Source: Ariolimax columbianus (lineage: Eukaryota; Mollusca; Gastropoda; Stylommatophora; Arionidae). From it: a DNA stretch of 64,000 nt. Numbering within the stretch: the stretch's first letter is position 1; every line of letters starts with the position of its first letter. This document shows positions 1 through 10,510 of this stretch, in pieces. The notes under the pieces were generated by a model. The model did no database searches. It saw only the letters and a program-made list of their open reading frames with translations, and was not told the DNA's origin. Made by a program: the position numbers and the translations under genes. The stretch is taken from assembly GCA_036924085.1 (NCBI GenBank), contig JAVGWX010000009.1, positions 57,826,331-57,890,330 on the forward strand, given 5' to 3'.

Positions 1-159
1 CATACAAGGACATTTTGTTAGTAATATCTTGATTCTGGGTTCTCTTCTTTGCATACACTATACTGTTCACAATCAGTCTTTCCAGACCAGCGTGTTTATT
101 CTTATGACTGAAATACCTCAGCTTGTTCCTTGTGATATTGTCAGTAAGCCAATTTTCTG

Positions 160-393
160 TTATACTTAATGTTGTTGTTGTTTTTTTTTGGCCTTCGCCT
201 TATTTCTCTAATCCCCAAGGCGGTATGCGTTGCACTGTGGTTTTTATTTTGCACCTGTCCGCCTAGTGCATCCGACTTCAGCATGCAGGATTTGCTTCCC
301 AGGGGTGCTGTGATGGGGATCGAACCCAGCACCTGCTGGTTGTGAGCCGTGTCACTTAACCACTAGCCCACGCCGTCCCCCCTTTTATACTTA
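160..393 (-). mobile_element. SINE-A copy with 9-bp target-site duplication
   Basis: Reverse-strand tRNA-derived SINE. Read on the minus strand, the head has an A-box-like segment (359-371) and a B-box GGTTCGATCCC (complement at about 315-327), followed by a body shared with copies near 8.3, 20.1 and 36.4 kb. The A-rich 3' tail is the T-run near 180. The 9-bp repeat TTATACTTA flanks the body at 160-168 and 385-393, as expected for LINE-machinery insertion. It is non-coding. The central body is shorter than in other copies, so this copy has an internal deletion. Confidence 0.85.
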
Positions 394-639
394 TAATTTC
401 TCTGTTTGCCTTCTTCTCTATCCACGATGTTTTTAGCTTACTTCTTCATCACATTATTTCTTATGTTTTTTTGTTTAGTGTTCACGCCCGGCATGTAGTT
501 TTTTTAAAGGATGTCAGATGGCGACGATGACGCAGCAGATAATGAGCCGAGGACAGTCAGTGACTCATATCTGCTTGCATCAGGGTCATTGGCTCTTAAC
601 TGACCAGTACTCTATTTCTCCCCCAAGTGGCATTACTGG

Positions 640-835
640 AAGGAGACTGCATCCTTGTAGCCTGGCTTAGAGATTAGATATCGAAGTTGGAAGGCAAACC
701 CTGTTAAAAAAAAGCGCTGTGCTGAAGTTGGATGTGTCGGGCTGAAAGGCGCATATATCGCAGCATCACTGTAAACTACGACACAGCGGAACAATCGTCC
801 ATTTCAGCACGAACGCTGAAGAAGAAGTCGGGTGT
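640..835 (+). mobile_element. Diverged SINE-E copy (3' half)
   Basis: The segment from about 705 matches the SINE-E body: GCTGAAGTTGGATGTGTCGG, a GGCGCATAT segment, TAAACTACGACACA, and a tail ending GAAGAAGAAG at 819-829. The 5' head is not recognisable and the copy is more decayed than those at 49.3, 55.0 and 63.5 kb. The left limit is uncertain. Confidence 0.55.
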
Positions 836-879
836 CTTCACTGTTTAGAAAGAACACCCCTACCCCAACCCGCTCACAC

Positions 880-1062
880 ACACACATGCGTGCAGTAACA
901 CACACCCTGCTAGTGCTAACACACTTGCAAGAACTCACACACATGGGCACCCTCACACACCTGCACGCACTCACACACCTGCACGCACTCACACACCTGC
1001 ACGCACTCACACACCTTCAAGCACTCACACACCTGCACGCACTCACACACCTACACACTTAC
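880..1062. repeat. 18-bp CA-rich minisatellite
   Basis: Tandem units of about 18 bp (CTGCACGCACTCACACAC) run from about 950 to 1055. A more degenerate CACAC-rich stretch precedes them. The open frames across it on both strands are a consequence of the 18-bp period and are not genes. Confidence 0.85.
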
Positions 1063-1139
1063 GCTACACGGATGATTCTCTGTTATCCGGAAAAGAAGTA
1101 CTGGACCTTTGACTTCAGTATCTGGACTCTGATACAAGG

Positions 1140-1790
1140 TCCCAGAACATAGTAGTTCGCGGTCACACAGCGGAGAGCGTCAATGCATTTTCGTATCTCG
1201 GAAGCACAATCTCATCTGACGGACGCAGTAGCCCAGGTACGTCTAGATGGATTGGCCTCGGTGCTTCGGTGATGAACGACCTCTGTCGCGTGTGGAACAT
1301 TAGTACAATATCCCTGAGTTCGAAGCTGCGTATTTACCAGTCGTGTATGATTTCAGTGCTAATGTATTGAGCGGAAACCTGAACTCTGTTGAAAAAGGAC
1401 ATTTGATGACTCGAGTCCATTCATATGCGATATCATTTACGTATTCTTGGTATTCGTTGGTACGATCTCGTACGTAATGTCGAGGTCTCTACTATGACTA
1501 ACCCTCCCAACTGTATCGGACGTCCTGGACTGTTGTCGCCTTTCCCTGTTTGGACATGTTGTCCGACTGGATCAGGAAGTTCCAGCTCAGCAGATCCTTC
1601 TCAAGTCAGTTCAAAGTGCTTAGGCTATCCAACCAGCTGGCTGGAAGCGCAGGAGAGGCCGTCCCCGAAACACGTGGCTTCAACAGATAGCAACTCCCCC
1701 CACCCCCGCTATAGACGAGGTCTGGCAGAACGTCGTTTTGACTAGTCATGGTGGCGTTCGACCGAAGCAACGGGCCTCAGATGCCTAGGC
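1140..1790 (+). pseudogene. LINE reverse-transcriptase C-terminal relic
   Basis: Frame-broken translation gives typical post-catalytic LINE segments in order: a YLGSTISSDGR-like thumb motif (about 1190-1225), LSSKLRIYQSC and an AETWTLLKKD-like segment (about 1320-1400), then RRGRPRNTW (about 1650-1680). Several frameshifts and stops separate the pieces. The endonuclease and the catalytic palm are absent, so this is a 5'-truncated or decayed copy. The family is RTE-like by C-terminal style; the clade is not certain. Confidence 0.75.
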
Positions 1791-1849
1791 GAACATTATT
1801 ATTATGTCTCTAAATCAGCAAATACTGCAGTCTAAAATATTAAATGTTA

Positions 1850-2700
1850 AAAGTCTCGTCATCATCATCATCACGTGCTCTGCCAGTTGGCGTTGGCGAT
1901 CCTGGACCTCCAACCGCTTCTAACACGTATGTCGCTTACCAGCTCTGTTGTTGATTGTCTCCCGTGCCATACTCTCATGCTGTCCAACATCTTCTCTCTC
2001 TGCTTTCCCCTGTCTCTCTTTCTCGATATCATTCCCGTTGTCACGACGTGCCTCAAGCCGCCTCTTCTCACAACATTCTCGAACAGGATGACTGCCTTGT
2101 TCTGATCTTTGCAATGAGTTGTCTTTGTGTTTGTCCTCTTCGAGTGCTCTATCATTTGTATTCCTTCCTTGCAGCTCATGGGATTCGCATCGTTTTTCTG
2201 TAAAATCACATCTCCATTGCTTCAAAAGATCTATGCGCTTGCTTGCTGATTTTCCATGATGCCATATGTTGGTACTGGTGCCACGTTGCATCAAAGGACT
2301 CTCTTTCTCAGTTCCAGCGGCAAACAAGACTCACTGTACTAAATATCAGCTTTTCTCCCAGATATGGCGGCCCGATCATTTCTGTCTTCTCTCCATTCGT
2401 TACTGTCCCTGTAGCCGTTACCAGCTGGGTACGCAAGTATAACACCACATCCAGTGTGCAAAGTCATTCCAGTTAGGCCCCGGTGCATCGTTCTTACCAA
2501 GGTCTCCATCTCACGTCAAAGCCATGCATTTGGCAATAGGCTGTGTTTCAGCAGCCTGGCCAACAAGGGGAAGATCGTCAGTATAATCCCGATTTTCGTG
2601 TGGCCTGTTGTAGTAAGCGTAACATTGCATTACAGCCAGCAAGTAGCGGAACCATATTCTTCAGTATGGCCAGAAAAACAAGAGGTGCATCAGCCAGCTA
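1850..2700 (-). pseudogene. RTE-like LINE C-terminal relic
   Basis: Minus-strand frames contain VVTTGMISRKRDRGKQREK, SMRVWHG and a WRSRIANAN end, a characteristic RTE-like C-terminus. Upstream (2100-2330) are fragments of the finger-like segment before it, and farther upstream (2380-2700) there is weak similarity to the thumb. Reading changes frame repeatedly between two overlapping minus frames. A second relic of the same family lies at 31.63-31.89 kb. The element is not functional. Confidence 0.75.
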
Positions 2701-2763
2701 TCATAGAAAATCTATTTAGAGTGATGAGGTCAGATCGTGTGACAATTGGTAGAGTAGCAATAT

Positions 2764-3028
2764 CTTTAACAATAACAACAGTACCGTACATATGTTGACA
2801 ACTGTTACAACAGCAGTAATGACAATGATAACAATAACAACAGTACCGTACGTATGTTGACAACTGTTACAACAGCAGTAATGACAACAGTAACAATAAC
2901 AACAGTACCGTACATATGTTGACAACTGTTACAACAGCAGTAATGACAACGATAACAATAACAACAGTACCGTACATATGTTGACAACTGTTACAACAGC
3001 AGTAATGACAACAGTAACAATAACAACA
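2764..3028. repeat. 62-bp minisatellite, left part
   Basis: GTACCGTAC recurs at 2781, 2843, 2905 and 2967, an exact 62-bp period. Units are rich in ACAACA and differ by a few substitutions. The array stops at 3028 where a LINE is inserted and resumes in phase at 5385. Confidence 0.95.
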
Positions 3029-5368
3029 TGTTATTACAAATACAAGGTTTCCACACAAGCGTATCCATGCCTACACAAGATGTGAGCCAGCAAGAAATGA
3101 AAGATCCATAATTGACTATGCAATAGTGAGGAAAACTGATTTCAAGTATGTAAAGGATGCTAGAGTGTTCAGAGGACCAGAGATAGGAAGCGACCACTAC
3201 CTAGTTAAAATAAAGAGAGAAATTGAAAAATACTATCCAGCTAGGCAACACCCATCAGCAAGCATGAAACATAATACACAAGAAGAAAATAAAATTAAGG
3301 CTTACAAACTACGAGAACCAGATGTTAAGAGGAGGTACCAAGGGCTCATAACAGCAATAGAAAGGATAGAGGAATCTGAAGAAGATTTGGAAATGCTTTT
3401 TGTAAAATTCAAAGACATCCTCAAAGAGGCTGCAGCAGAGATGCGGTCAAACCAAAGAAGGGTGGAAGAGAAAAAGTACACCATGGTGGACAGAAGTGAA
3501 AACAATAATACGAGAAAAGAAAATGGCATGGAAGCAATACCTAGGGGCTAGGAATACAGAAGAACTAACAAAGAAATATAAAGAATATGTAAATTTTAGA
3601 ACAGAAGTAAAGAAGACTGTGCTCAAGGCCAAACATAAATCCTGGGAAGAATTTGGAGAGAAACTGGAAAATAATGCTGGAGAAAGCCAGAAACTGTTCT
3701 ACAGGACCTTAAAGAACATGAGGAAGGAAAAGGAATGCCCCCTGAAATTTGTTAAAGATAAACAAGGTGCGCTGTTGACCACCCCAGAAGAGGTAATGAA
3801 CAGATGGAAAGAATATTTCTCAGATCTCCTTGGAGTGGAGGAAAACCAAGCTCTGGAAGTAACAGTCCCAATTCAAGAAGAGGGAGCCATGGAGGGAAAC
3901 GATAATATCACAATGGAAGAACTAAAGGCAGCATTGGAGAAAATTAAGATTGGTAAAGCAGCAGGACATGATGGTATAACACCAGAAATGGTTAAATACA
4001 TGGGAACGGCTGGAGAGATGCTATTCATGAAGATTCTCAAGGCAGCTTGGCGCCACAAGAAGATACCAAGAGACTGGGAGGTTTCAATAATAATACCAAT
4101 ATTTAAAAAGGGCGACAACCGACAATGTGAAAATCACAGAGGTATTTCCCTTCTCAGTGTCCCCGGGAAAGTCTACTCTAGGATTCTAGAACTGCGAAGA
4201 GGTCTAGCAGAGCCAAATATGGATGAAACTCAATGTGGGTTTAGGGCAAACAGAAGTACTCAAGACCTTATCTTTACACTCAGACAGCTAAGTGAAAAGG
4301 CTCTTGAATATAATAAAGAGATGCATCTCTGCTTTTTTGATTTGGAGAAAGCATTTGATAAAGTTCCTTGGGACAAACTCTGGGAGTGCCTGACAAGGAA
4401 GAACATCCCAGGACCCCTGATCTCTGCCATACAGAGTTTCTATAAAACATGCAGAAATTATGTGCGGACATCAAATCAAAAGTCAGGAGAGTTCAAGACC
4501 ACTAGCGGAGTAAGACAGGGGGACATTCTATCACCGTACCTTTTCATACTCCTCATGGATGAAGTCATCAAAGCCTGCAAGGAACGGACAAAAAAGTATG
4601 AAGTAGGGTACTGGAAGATGAGACCAAGTTACATATCGGAACTAGCATTTGCAGACGATGTGGCCCTGATCACGAAAACCGAAGCACATCTACAGATCAA
4701 CTTGCAGGTCTGAGAAGAAGAGTTGAAGAAGAGAGGAATGCACATCAGCAACTCCAAAACAAAAACCATGGTGATCGCCAGAGATGAAAAGAGACATCAG
4801 ATAACCCTGGGAACACGAGCACTAGAGCAGGTCAGCAACTTTAAATATCTAGGAGTGGTAATAGACATCAGGGGAGGAATCAAAGAGGAGTTAACTGCAC
4901 GAAGGGCAGCAACAGGTAGACTGTTCCATGCAATAAACAGAGGTTTCCTCAGTAGAAGAGAAATAAGCAGGAAAACAAAGATGGATGTATACTGCTCGAC
5001 CTATGTGCCTGTCCTGACATAATGATGTGAGTCATGGGCAATGACTACAGCCCAAGAAAGGCAAAGCAATCTTGAAGTTCAACCCCTGCAGACACGAGTG
5101 GAGCAGTCACAACAACAGTGGTTTGGCCATGTCTGTAGAATGGAAGAAGATCGGATACCAAAGCGATCATGGGAGATCAAAAGTTAAGGACGCAGACCCC
5201 GAGTACGTCCCAAAGTACGTTGGGAAGACAACATACGACAGTCCCTAAGTGATAGAGGGCTGGATTGGAAAGAGGCCATGAAAAAGACGGCGGATAGAGC
5301 AGTGTGGCGTTCTCTTTGGCAAACCTCTACACCTCACGGTAGAAGAGGAGCGACTAAGTAAGTAAGCA
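3029..5368 (+). mobile_element. 5'-truncated RTE-like LINE inserted in a minisatellite
   Basis: The element lies between two copies of a 16-bp sequence, AGTAACAATAACAACA (3013-3028 and 5369-5384). Removing it with one copy restores the 62-bp array exactly in phase. It begins within the endonuclease domain and ends in an AAGTAAGTAAGCA-type short repeat. The second copy of the family is at 11885-12666, with the same 3' end. The order endonuclease then reverse transcriptase, with no RNase H visible, fits the RTE/BovB-like group; the clade is inferred. Confidence 0.9.
3039..5354 (+). pseudogene. Endonuclease-reverse transcriptase pseudogene
   Basis: The left end encodes the C-terminal part of an AP-like endonuclease, with the GSDHYLV motif at 3186-3206. 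A one-base gain near 3480 shifts frame into a 405-codon RT frame (3496-4713). That frame keeps the palm: catalytic Asp282 in FFDLEKAFDKV, SGVRQGD at residues 337-343, and FADD with Asp387 and Asp388. A Trp codon has become TGA at 4711-4713; the copy at 11.9 kb retains TGG. The frame continues from 4723 to a stop at 5020. An 81-bp in-frame segment present in the other copy (12285-12365) is missing after about 5064. A further stop lies near 5185. The C-terminus has WFGHVCRMEED and a GRRPR segment. Catalytic residues survive but the protein cannot be made whole. Confidence 0.9.
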
Positions 5369-5455
5369 AGTAACAATAACAACAGTACCGTACATATGTT
5401 GACAACTGTTACAACAGCAGTAATGACAACGGTAACAATAACAACACAAATTGTA
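5369..5455. repeat. 62-bp minisatellite, right part
   Basis: Continuation of the array at 2764-3028, beginning with the 16-bp target duplication and GTACCGTAC at 5385. It runs for one further unit before degrading into AC-rich sequence. Confidence 0.9.
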
Positions 5456-6410
5456 ACACGTTGCAATAGCAAAAGTGGCAAAAATAATAGTGCGACAACT
5501 TCAGCGTCTATTTCAACAGCAATAATAACAACATAAAGTACAACAACTGTTGAACAACACAAAAATTGCCGACGAAAAGCATAACAAATTACAACAGTTG
5601 AACAGAAAAAATCATTGAAAACACTTCAAATTATACCAACAGTTGAACAACAGAAAACAATAGTTGAAAACACTATAAATTACAACAGTTGAACAAGACC
5701 AAAAAAACTGATGAAAACCAAAACAAATTACAACATTTGAACAATAAGACCAAAAAACTAAAGAAAACCATAACAAATTACAACATTTGAACATGACCAA
5801 AAAAACCAACGAAAACCATAACAAATTACAACATTTTAACAACAAGACCAAAAAGCAACGAAAACCAAAGAAAATTACAACATTTGAACAAGACCAAAAA
5901 TCCAACGAAAACAACATTTGAACAAGACAAAAAAGCAACGAAAACCATAAAAAAATACAACATTTGAGCATGACCCAAAAACCAACGAAAACCATAAAAA
6001 ATTACAACATTTGAACAAGACCAAAAAAAACCAACGAAAACCATAACAAATTACAACATTTGAAGAACAAGACCAAAAAAAGAACGAAAACCATAACAAA
6101 TTACAACATTTGAACAAGACCAAAAAAACCCAACGAAAACCATAACAAATTATATTTGAAGAACAAGACCAAAAAAAGAACGAAAACCATAACAAATTAC
6201 AACATTTGAACAAGACCAAAAAAAACCAACGAAAACCATAACAAATTACATTTGAAGAACAAGACCAAAAAAAAGAACGAAAACCATAAAAAATTACAAC
6301 ATTTGAAGAACAAGACAAAAAAACCAACGAAAACCATAACAAATTACAACATTTGAAGAACAAGACAAAAATACCAACGAAAACCATAACAAATGACACC
6401 AGTCAAACAG
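5456..6410. repeat. AC-rich 40-47 bp tandem array
   Basis: From about 5690 the unit ACAACATTTGAACAAGACC, an A-run, then CCAACGAAAACCATAACAAA recurs more than a dozen times with length variation of several bases. 5456-5690 is a degenerate AACA-rich lead-in. Strong purine/pyrimidine strand asymmetry gives long minus-strand frames rich in Cys, Phe and Trp that are artefacts. Confidence 0.9.
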
Positions 6411-8320
6411 TAGCGATAACAACAAGAATGACGACAGCAACATCGAGGACAACATCAGTAAGTTACAAAGATTATAACAACACCAATAATTACAACACAG
6501 AACGCAGTATTAACCCCATTACGTAACATCCGTCATCTTATCACCTCACGCTTCCAGCTGAATCTCCCACACAACACACGGGTAGTACCCAGGTTGAGAA
6601 GAATAGAATCACTGTAACCATCCAAGCATGTCGCAGTGGTGGCAAAAGAGGGCCGTGCATGAGGCTAGCGACCTCCTCGTATAAGAGTTACTATGGAATC
6701 ACCACTGCAAATACTCGGATACAGGCTTCCAGTAAATGGGTCAGCTGTAGTAGTGATCTTATGCTTCATTTGGAGCGAAAAGACGAATCTCCCCACATAG
6801 CGTACATTCAGTGTATGTCTTTATTCATGTATCTCTAGCCTAAACAGCCCGACGCTTCCACCCGAAAGCATCCCCTAACGACATGCCAAGACACACTATA
6901 AATAGACTATTCATTTGTTTCCTACATAATCCTGTCGACATTCCTGTCTTAAACAGTGCTCGTCAGTTCTCAGCAGAATGCCCAATTCATGTATTCAATC
7001 TGCAAGTTCTGGGAAGACGTTTCTCCGCTCACATCTTTGCCCTACACACCTTATTGTCTATTTATAATCTGCCAGTATTTTGTCATTTGGGGCATCTGCG
7101 CCTAGACTTAAGCCGGGTTTATGAATTTCAGTAAACTGACTTGATTATATCTCTGCTGGATTGATTTTAACAAATGTAACATTTCCCTACATAGTTTCAG
7201 TTTTCGAGTCTGGTTGTGTCGAGTTTAGCATAAGTATAAGCCTTCGCTGTTTATTTATTTACAGTTAAAAAAAATAATTTTGTTTTTGTTTTTTTTGTTG
7301 GCACGTGCTGTTAAACCTAAACTCCAAGTCCATCGGCTATATTAGGACGCTGTTTTTTTTTTTTTTTTGTAAATAAAGATGGACTTTACTCCTTTGTTCA
7401 CACATGGCTCGGGGCAATGCCATATTTTTGACGGAGCAGTGAACATGGAGTTATAAAAGACATTCTTCGTGGATGTATGTCCCGACTGGCGTAGGTGAAT
7501 GCGTTTCTGCACAATATCCGATTATATTTTATTAATGATGTGTGTATGTAACATTGCTTACCTTTGTTTTCATGTCATGATGTTGATGTGCATAGTAGCT
7601 TCTCTTGTCATCGTTTCTGACCTTGTTTGTCAACAGTTTGGCCATTGAACAAACGTCTAACCTACGTTTTCTTGCTACATCTCCTGTTACAAAAAGCAAC
7701 AATTCATAGAAAGAACCTCTACTTTCTTTTCTAGCATTCTTTGTTCTCTGGCCTACCTAATGAAATAGTCAGTTGTCGCTTTGCTGTCAGTTGCATTTAT
7801 CTTCATTTGGAAGTGATCTTAGTAGTCTTATTAAAAATAATCTTTTTTTAATTTTACGTGTTTGCCTCACTAGTTTCTACTGGCGGAGGCGCGCCTATTC
7901 CACACGAGACCGTAGTCGATTTGGCCGATATTAAGACGCATAAACCAGTGCTTGGATGTATGTGTGCGTCTGTATGTACCTATGCTAGGTTTGTGCGCTC
8001 TCAGAAGCCAGCCCAACCAAAGTACAATGGAAGGGCCTCACCCTGAGGGCGCGTGTGAAAGTTGTGCAAGAGTGTGAGTGTAGGACAGAGTCAAATGAAG
8101 CAGAGTGAGGTGAGAAGAGAGAGGACTTAGTCTTAGTCAACCTGTACTTATACAGGCGCAGATGAACTGTGCAATTCCCAGCTCTGGTGTGAGGTGGATA
8201 TAACCGGGGGATGAATTCTCTGTTTAGCGGGCTAGGCTCGAGCAGCGTATTACTCCGCTGTGTTTGGACAAGTGCCGATGAGGGGGGTTAGCCGATGTGC
8301 AAGTCCATCTTAATAGACTC
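6411..8320. other. No recognised feature
   Basis: AT-leaning single-copy-looking sequence with T-runs near 7270-7300 and 7351-7368. No frame resembles a known protein, and no tRNA-like or repeat family seen elsewhere in the window was recognised. Confidence 0.5.
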
Positions 8321-8322
8321 AA

Positions 8323-8595
8323 ACACTATAGCGGGGACGGCGTAGGCTAAGGTAGGTTAAGGGACATGGCTCACAACGCCAAGGTGCAAGGTTCGATCCC
8401 CAACACAGCACCGGCCATTACGCCGGGGAAGTAAAACTTTAGAAAATGCAGGAGGAAGCAGTCCCTTATATGAAATGCATGTCGGAGTCGGGTGCACTGG
8501 GTCGACAGGCTCAACATAGAAACAGTGCAACGCACACCGCCTTGGGGAAAAACAAAAATAAGGCGAACGCAAAAAATAAACAAACAACAACACTA
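8323..8595 (+). mobile_element. SINE-A, forward copy
   Basis: tRNA-like head at 8335-8405: a degenerate A-box around GTAGGTTAAGG and B-box GGTTCGATCCC at 8390-8400. The shared SINE-A body follows, with CACTGGGTCGACAGG and AGTGCAACGCACACC, then an A-rich tail AAAAAATAAACAAACAAC. ACACTA occurs at both edges (8323-8328 and 8590-8595), a possible short TSD. Confidence 0.85.
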
Positions 8596-8672
8596 GCAAA
8601 GTAGACCCTCACCCTGCTATGCATCACTTTTCCTGCTCTAAACAAACCACATAACCATGGCCGGTGTTATGC
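8595..8672 (+). repeat. 78-bp direct repeat, left copy
   Basis: Near-identical (75 of 78 positions by eye) to 9474-9551. The pair brackets a segment of about 0.8 kb that contains a SINE-A fragment and a 28S rRNA fragment. Both copies include AACCATGGCCGGTGTTATGC. Confidence 0.95.
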
Positions 8673-8694
8673 TTCTTCTTCATCGTACGCTGTT

Positions 8695-8775
8695 TACAGC
8701 GATATTTACGTTGCACTGTTTTATTTTGTTAAGCCTGTGGCTCAGTGCATCCGATTTCAACAGGCGTTTCTGTAG
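8695..8775 (-). mobile_element. SINE-A body fragment
   Basis: GTTGCACTGTTTTATTTTGT followed by GTGCATCCGATTTCAACA matches the minus-strand SINE-A body at 20190-20240 and 36435-36490. There is no tRNA head. Confidence 0.65.
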
Positions 8776-9223
8776 GGATGCCCTCCTTATCCTTTGGCTG
8801 TCCCCAGCCTATCTGCAAGGCAGCAGTTGTTTTTGGTCAGAGTTGTCTCTCTTAGGGAAGTTGTCTTGCAGGACTAACGAGTCTTCCCAACTCGTGTCTA
8901 TAGGGTTTGGCAATGATATCATATGATGGACTATGTACTAGTTTGTACTATCCCGGAAGAGAGGCAGTCCAGTGTGACTGTGTCTCAGGATCGTCACGTC
9001 CTGCCAGAAACGTAGCATATGCATGTGAGTGAGGTATCTCTTTGCTCCCTTTATTTTCTCGGCTCATCTGCAGTGATGGCACGCCTAGCATTCCCCGCCA
9101 CCTGGGACGTTGTCACAATAGGGCAGAGGTGCAATGTCCGCTGGACTGCATCTCTTCTGCGTCCATTGGGATGGCTGATAGCAGACAGAGGTAAAGAGTG
9201 AGGCAGGAGTGCATTTGGCCAGG

Positions 9224-9432
9224 TGCATTTCTGCGGCTCGACCGGGCCGGGCTGAGACGCGAGCCCCAGGTCCCAACCATATCGTGGCCTCCCATCACAG
9301 CGGTGCTGAGATTTAGGGCGGGATTCTGGCTTAGGGGCGTTCGGCCGAAATCCCTCAGGTGGTAGCTTCGCACCATTGGCTTATCAGCCAAGCACGTGGA
9401 CCAAATGTCAGCGACCTGCGATTCCTCTCGAA
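9224..9432 (-). rRNA. 28S rRNA 3'-end fragment (pseudogene)
   Basis: On the minus strand, 9432 to about 9314 reads CGAGAGGAATCGCAGGT, ACATTTGGT, GCTTGGCTGA, AGCCAATGG, GCGAAGCTACCA and CAGAATCCCGCCC. This is the conserved 28S segment downstream of the sarcin-ricin loop, with substitutions (for example TCAGCCAAGCACGTGG on the plus strand). 9224-9313 is GC-rich and probably the following variable 3' domain. The match begins inside the sarcin-ricin loop, so the fragment is 5'-truncated. GGAGTGCATTT and CCAGG bracket it on both sides (9206-9223 and 9433-9450). No other rDNA is visible, so it is an isolated pseudogene. Confidence 0.85.
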
Positions 9433-9473
9433 GGAGTGCATTTAACCAGGGGACAAGCCTGGTAATGGCACGG

Positions 9474-9551
9474 AGCAAAGTAGCCCCTCACCCTGCTATG
9501 CACCACTTGTCCTGCTCTAAACAAACCACATAACCATGGCCGGTGTTATGC
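9474..9551 (+). repeat. 78-bp direct repeat, right copy
   Basis: Partner of 8595-8672, differing at three positions. It abuts AATGTCACACAGTCAGTCGC, which begins a stretch not present after the left copy. Confidence 0.95.
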
Positions 9552-10100
9552 AATGTCACACAGTCAGTCGCCTCTTACGACAAGCTCTCTGTGGGGAAGT
9601 AGTGCCATTCTTTTGCTTGTCAGACACAAAGACCCAGGCGGACCACTCGGGTAGGAGTTCTGATTTTTAATTGATTCACTGGAGGCGTGGACAAGTAAAA
9701 GAATGAGGCGCATCTCCTGAAAAGAGGAGACATATTCTGAGGTCTCTGATTTGTTAGGGGAGTGAAGAACCAGACAATAAAACTGTCAGACAGTTAAACA
9801 GTGTTGATCATATTAAAAGACCTTACTGGAAACCGCAAGGAAATTAAAAGTAGGTGACAACCTAGTAGGAGGAAGACATCACTATAAGTGGGAGAAAAAC
9901 TTCAACAGAAGGACACAAGAGCGCCTATCAGATTTATATCACCAAGGCGATGAAGATAAAGGACGCTGGGGATCTATTACAGCCGATTTCGATGGGAAGA
10001 TGACAGCTGGATAAATTATAAATATTTGTTTTTCAATATTTGTCCTGAAAAAGCGAGGTTTGGATATCTGCGTTTTTTTTCCTTCTTCAATTTAAGCTTT
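9552..10100. other. No recognised feature
   Basis: Begins with GTCGCCTCTTACGACAAGC, which resembles the end of a dispersed invertebrate repeat, but I cannot place it. The remainder has no recognisable gene or repeat. Confidence 0.4.
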
Positions 10101-10119
10101 TCTTGGGGAGGGGCGGGGG

Positions 10120-10300
10120 GTTGTTACCGGGTTTACCTTCTCACTGCGATCTGTATTCTGTTGGCCAGACTACACTAGTGTAGTCTGTTTCGAGTGGCCA
10201 CCATTTGGGGGCGGATAAGGGTCGTGGCCAGCTCTGGTTATGTGATCCCTATGGCAATCAGCCAGCTATGGGTCAATGGCTGCCATCAGTTCACCCACTG
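10120..10300 (-). mobile_element. Probable old SINE-E head
   Basis: GGCCAGCTCTGGTTATGTG and CAGCTATGGGTCAATGGCTG parallel the minus-strand SINE-E head (GGCAGCTCTGGTTCGCTGG, CAGCTATGGGTCGCTAACCG near 49.57-49.62 kb). An 18-bp palindrome, ACTACACTAGTGTAGTCT region, lies at about 10169-10187. Divergence is high. Confidence 0.4.
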
Positions 10301-10424
10301 GTCTGTAGCTTCTACCCCGACATATTTGTTTAAATAGATTTGCCACGTCAAATAAACACGCTGTCGAGAAAAGGTATTGTTAGATTGGTTGTTTCCTTAA
10401 TGATTCTTCATTTCTTGCCGTCTG

Positions 10425-10510
10425 GCTTAGCTTAACTTAACGTCTTTATACTGGTTTAGAAGACTCTGCAGAGTCTGTATACAACCAGTTTCATTGGCGT
10501 TTCTAATGAT
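10425..10510 (-). mobile_element. CR1-like LINE 3'-terminal fragment
   Basis: Minus-strand match to the 3' end of the CR1-like element at 25150-25220: AAACTGGTTGTATACAGACT, CTGCAGAGTCT and TAAACCAGTATAAAGACG. Only the terminal 80 bp or so is present. A third fragment lies at 60360-60425. Confidence 0.75.

Noticed and set aside
3126..5022. Functional reverse transcriptase gene
   Set aside because: Catalytic residues remain, but a frameshift near 3480, stops at 4711 and 5020 and an 81-bp loss inactivate the protein.
5612..6399. Long Phe/Cys/Trp-rich frames resembling membrane proteins
   Set aside because: Reverse complement of the AC-rich array; repetitive and compositional.
8332..8405. Functional tRNA gene in SINE-A heads
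   Set aside because: A/B boxes are present but stems do not fold well and the sequence continues into a repeated SINE body with tail.
9224..9432. Start of an rDNA repeat
   Set aside because: Only the end of 28S is present, diverged and 5'-truncated, with unrelated sequence on both sides.
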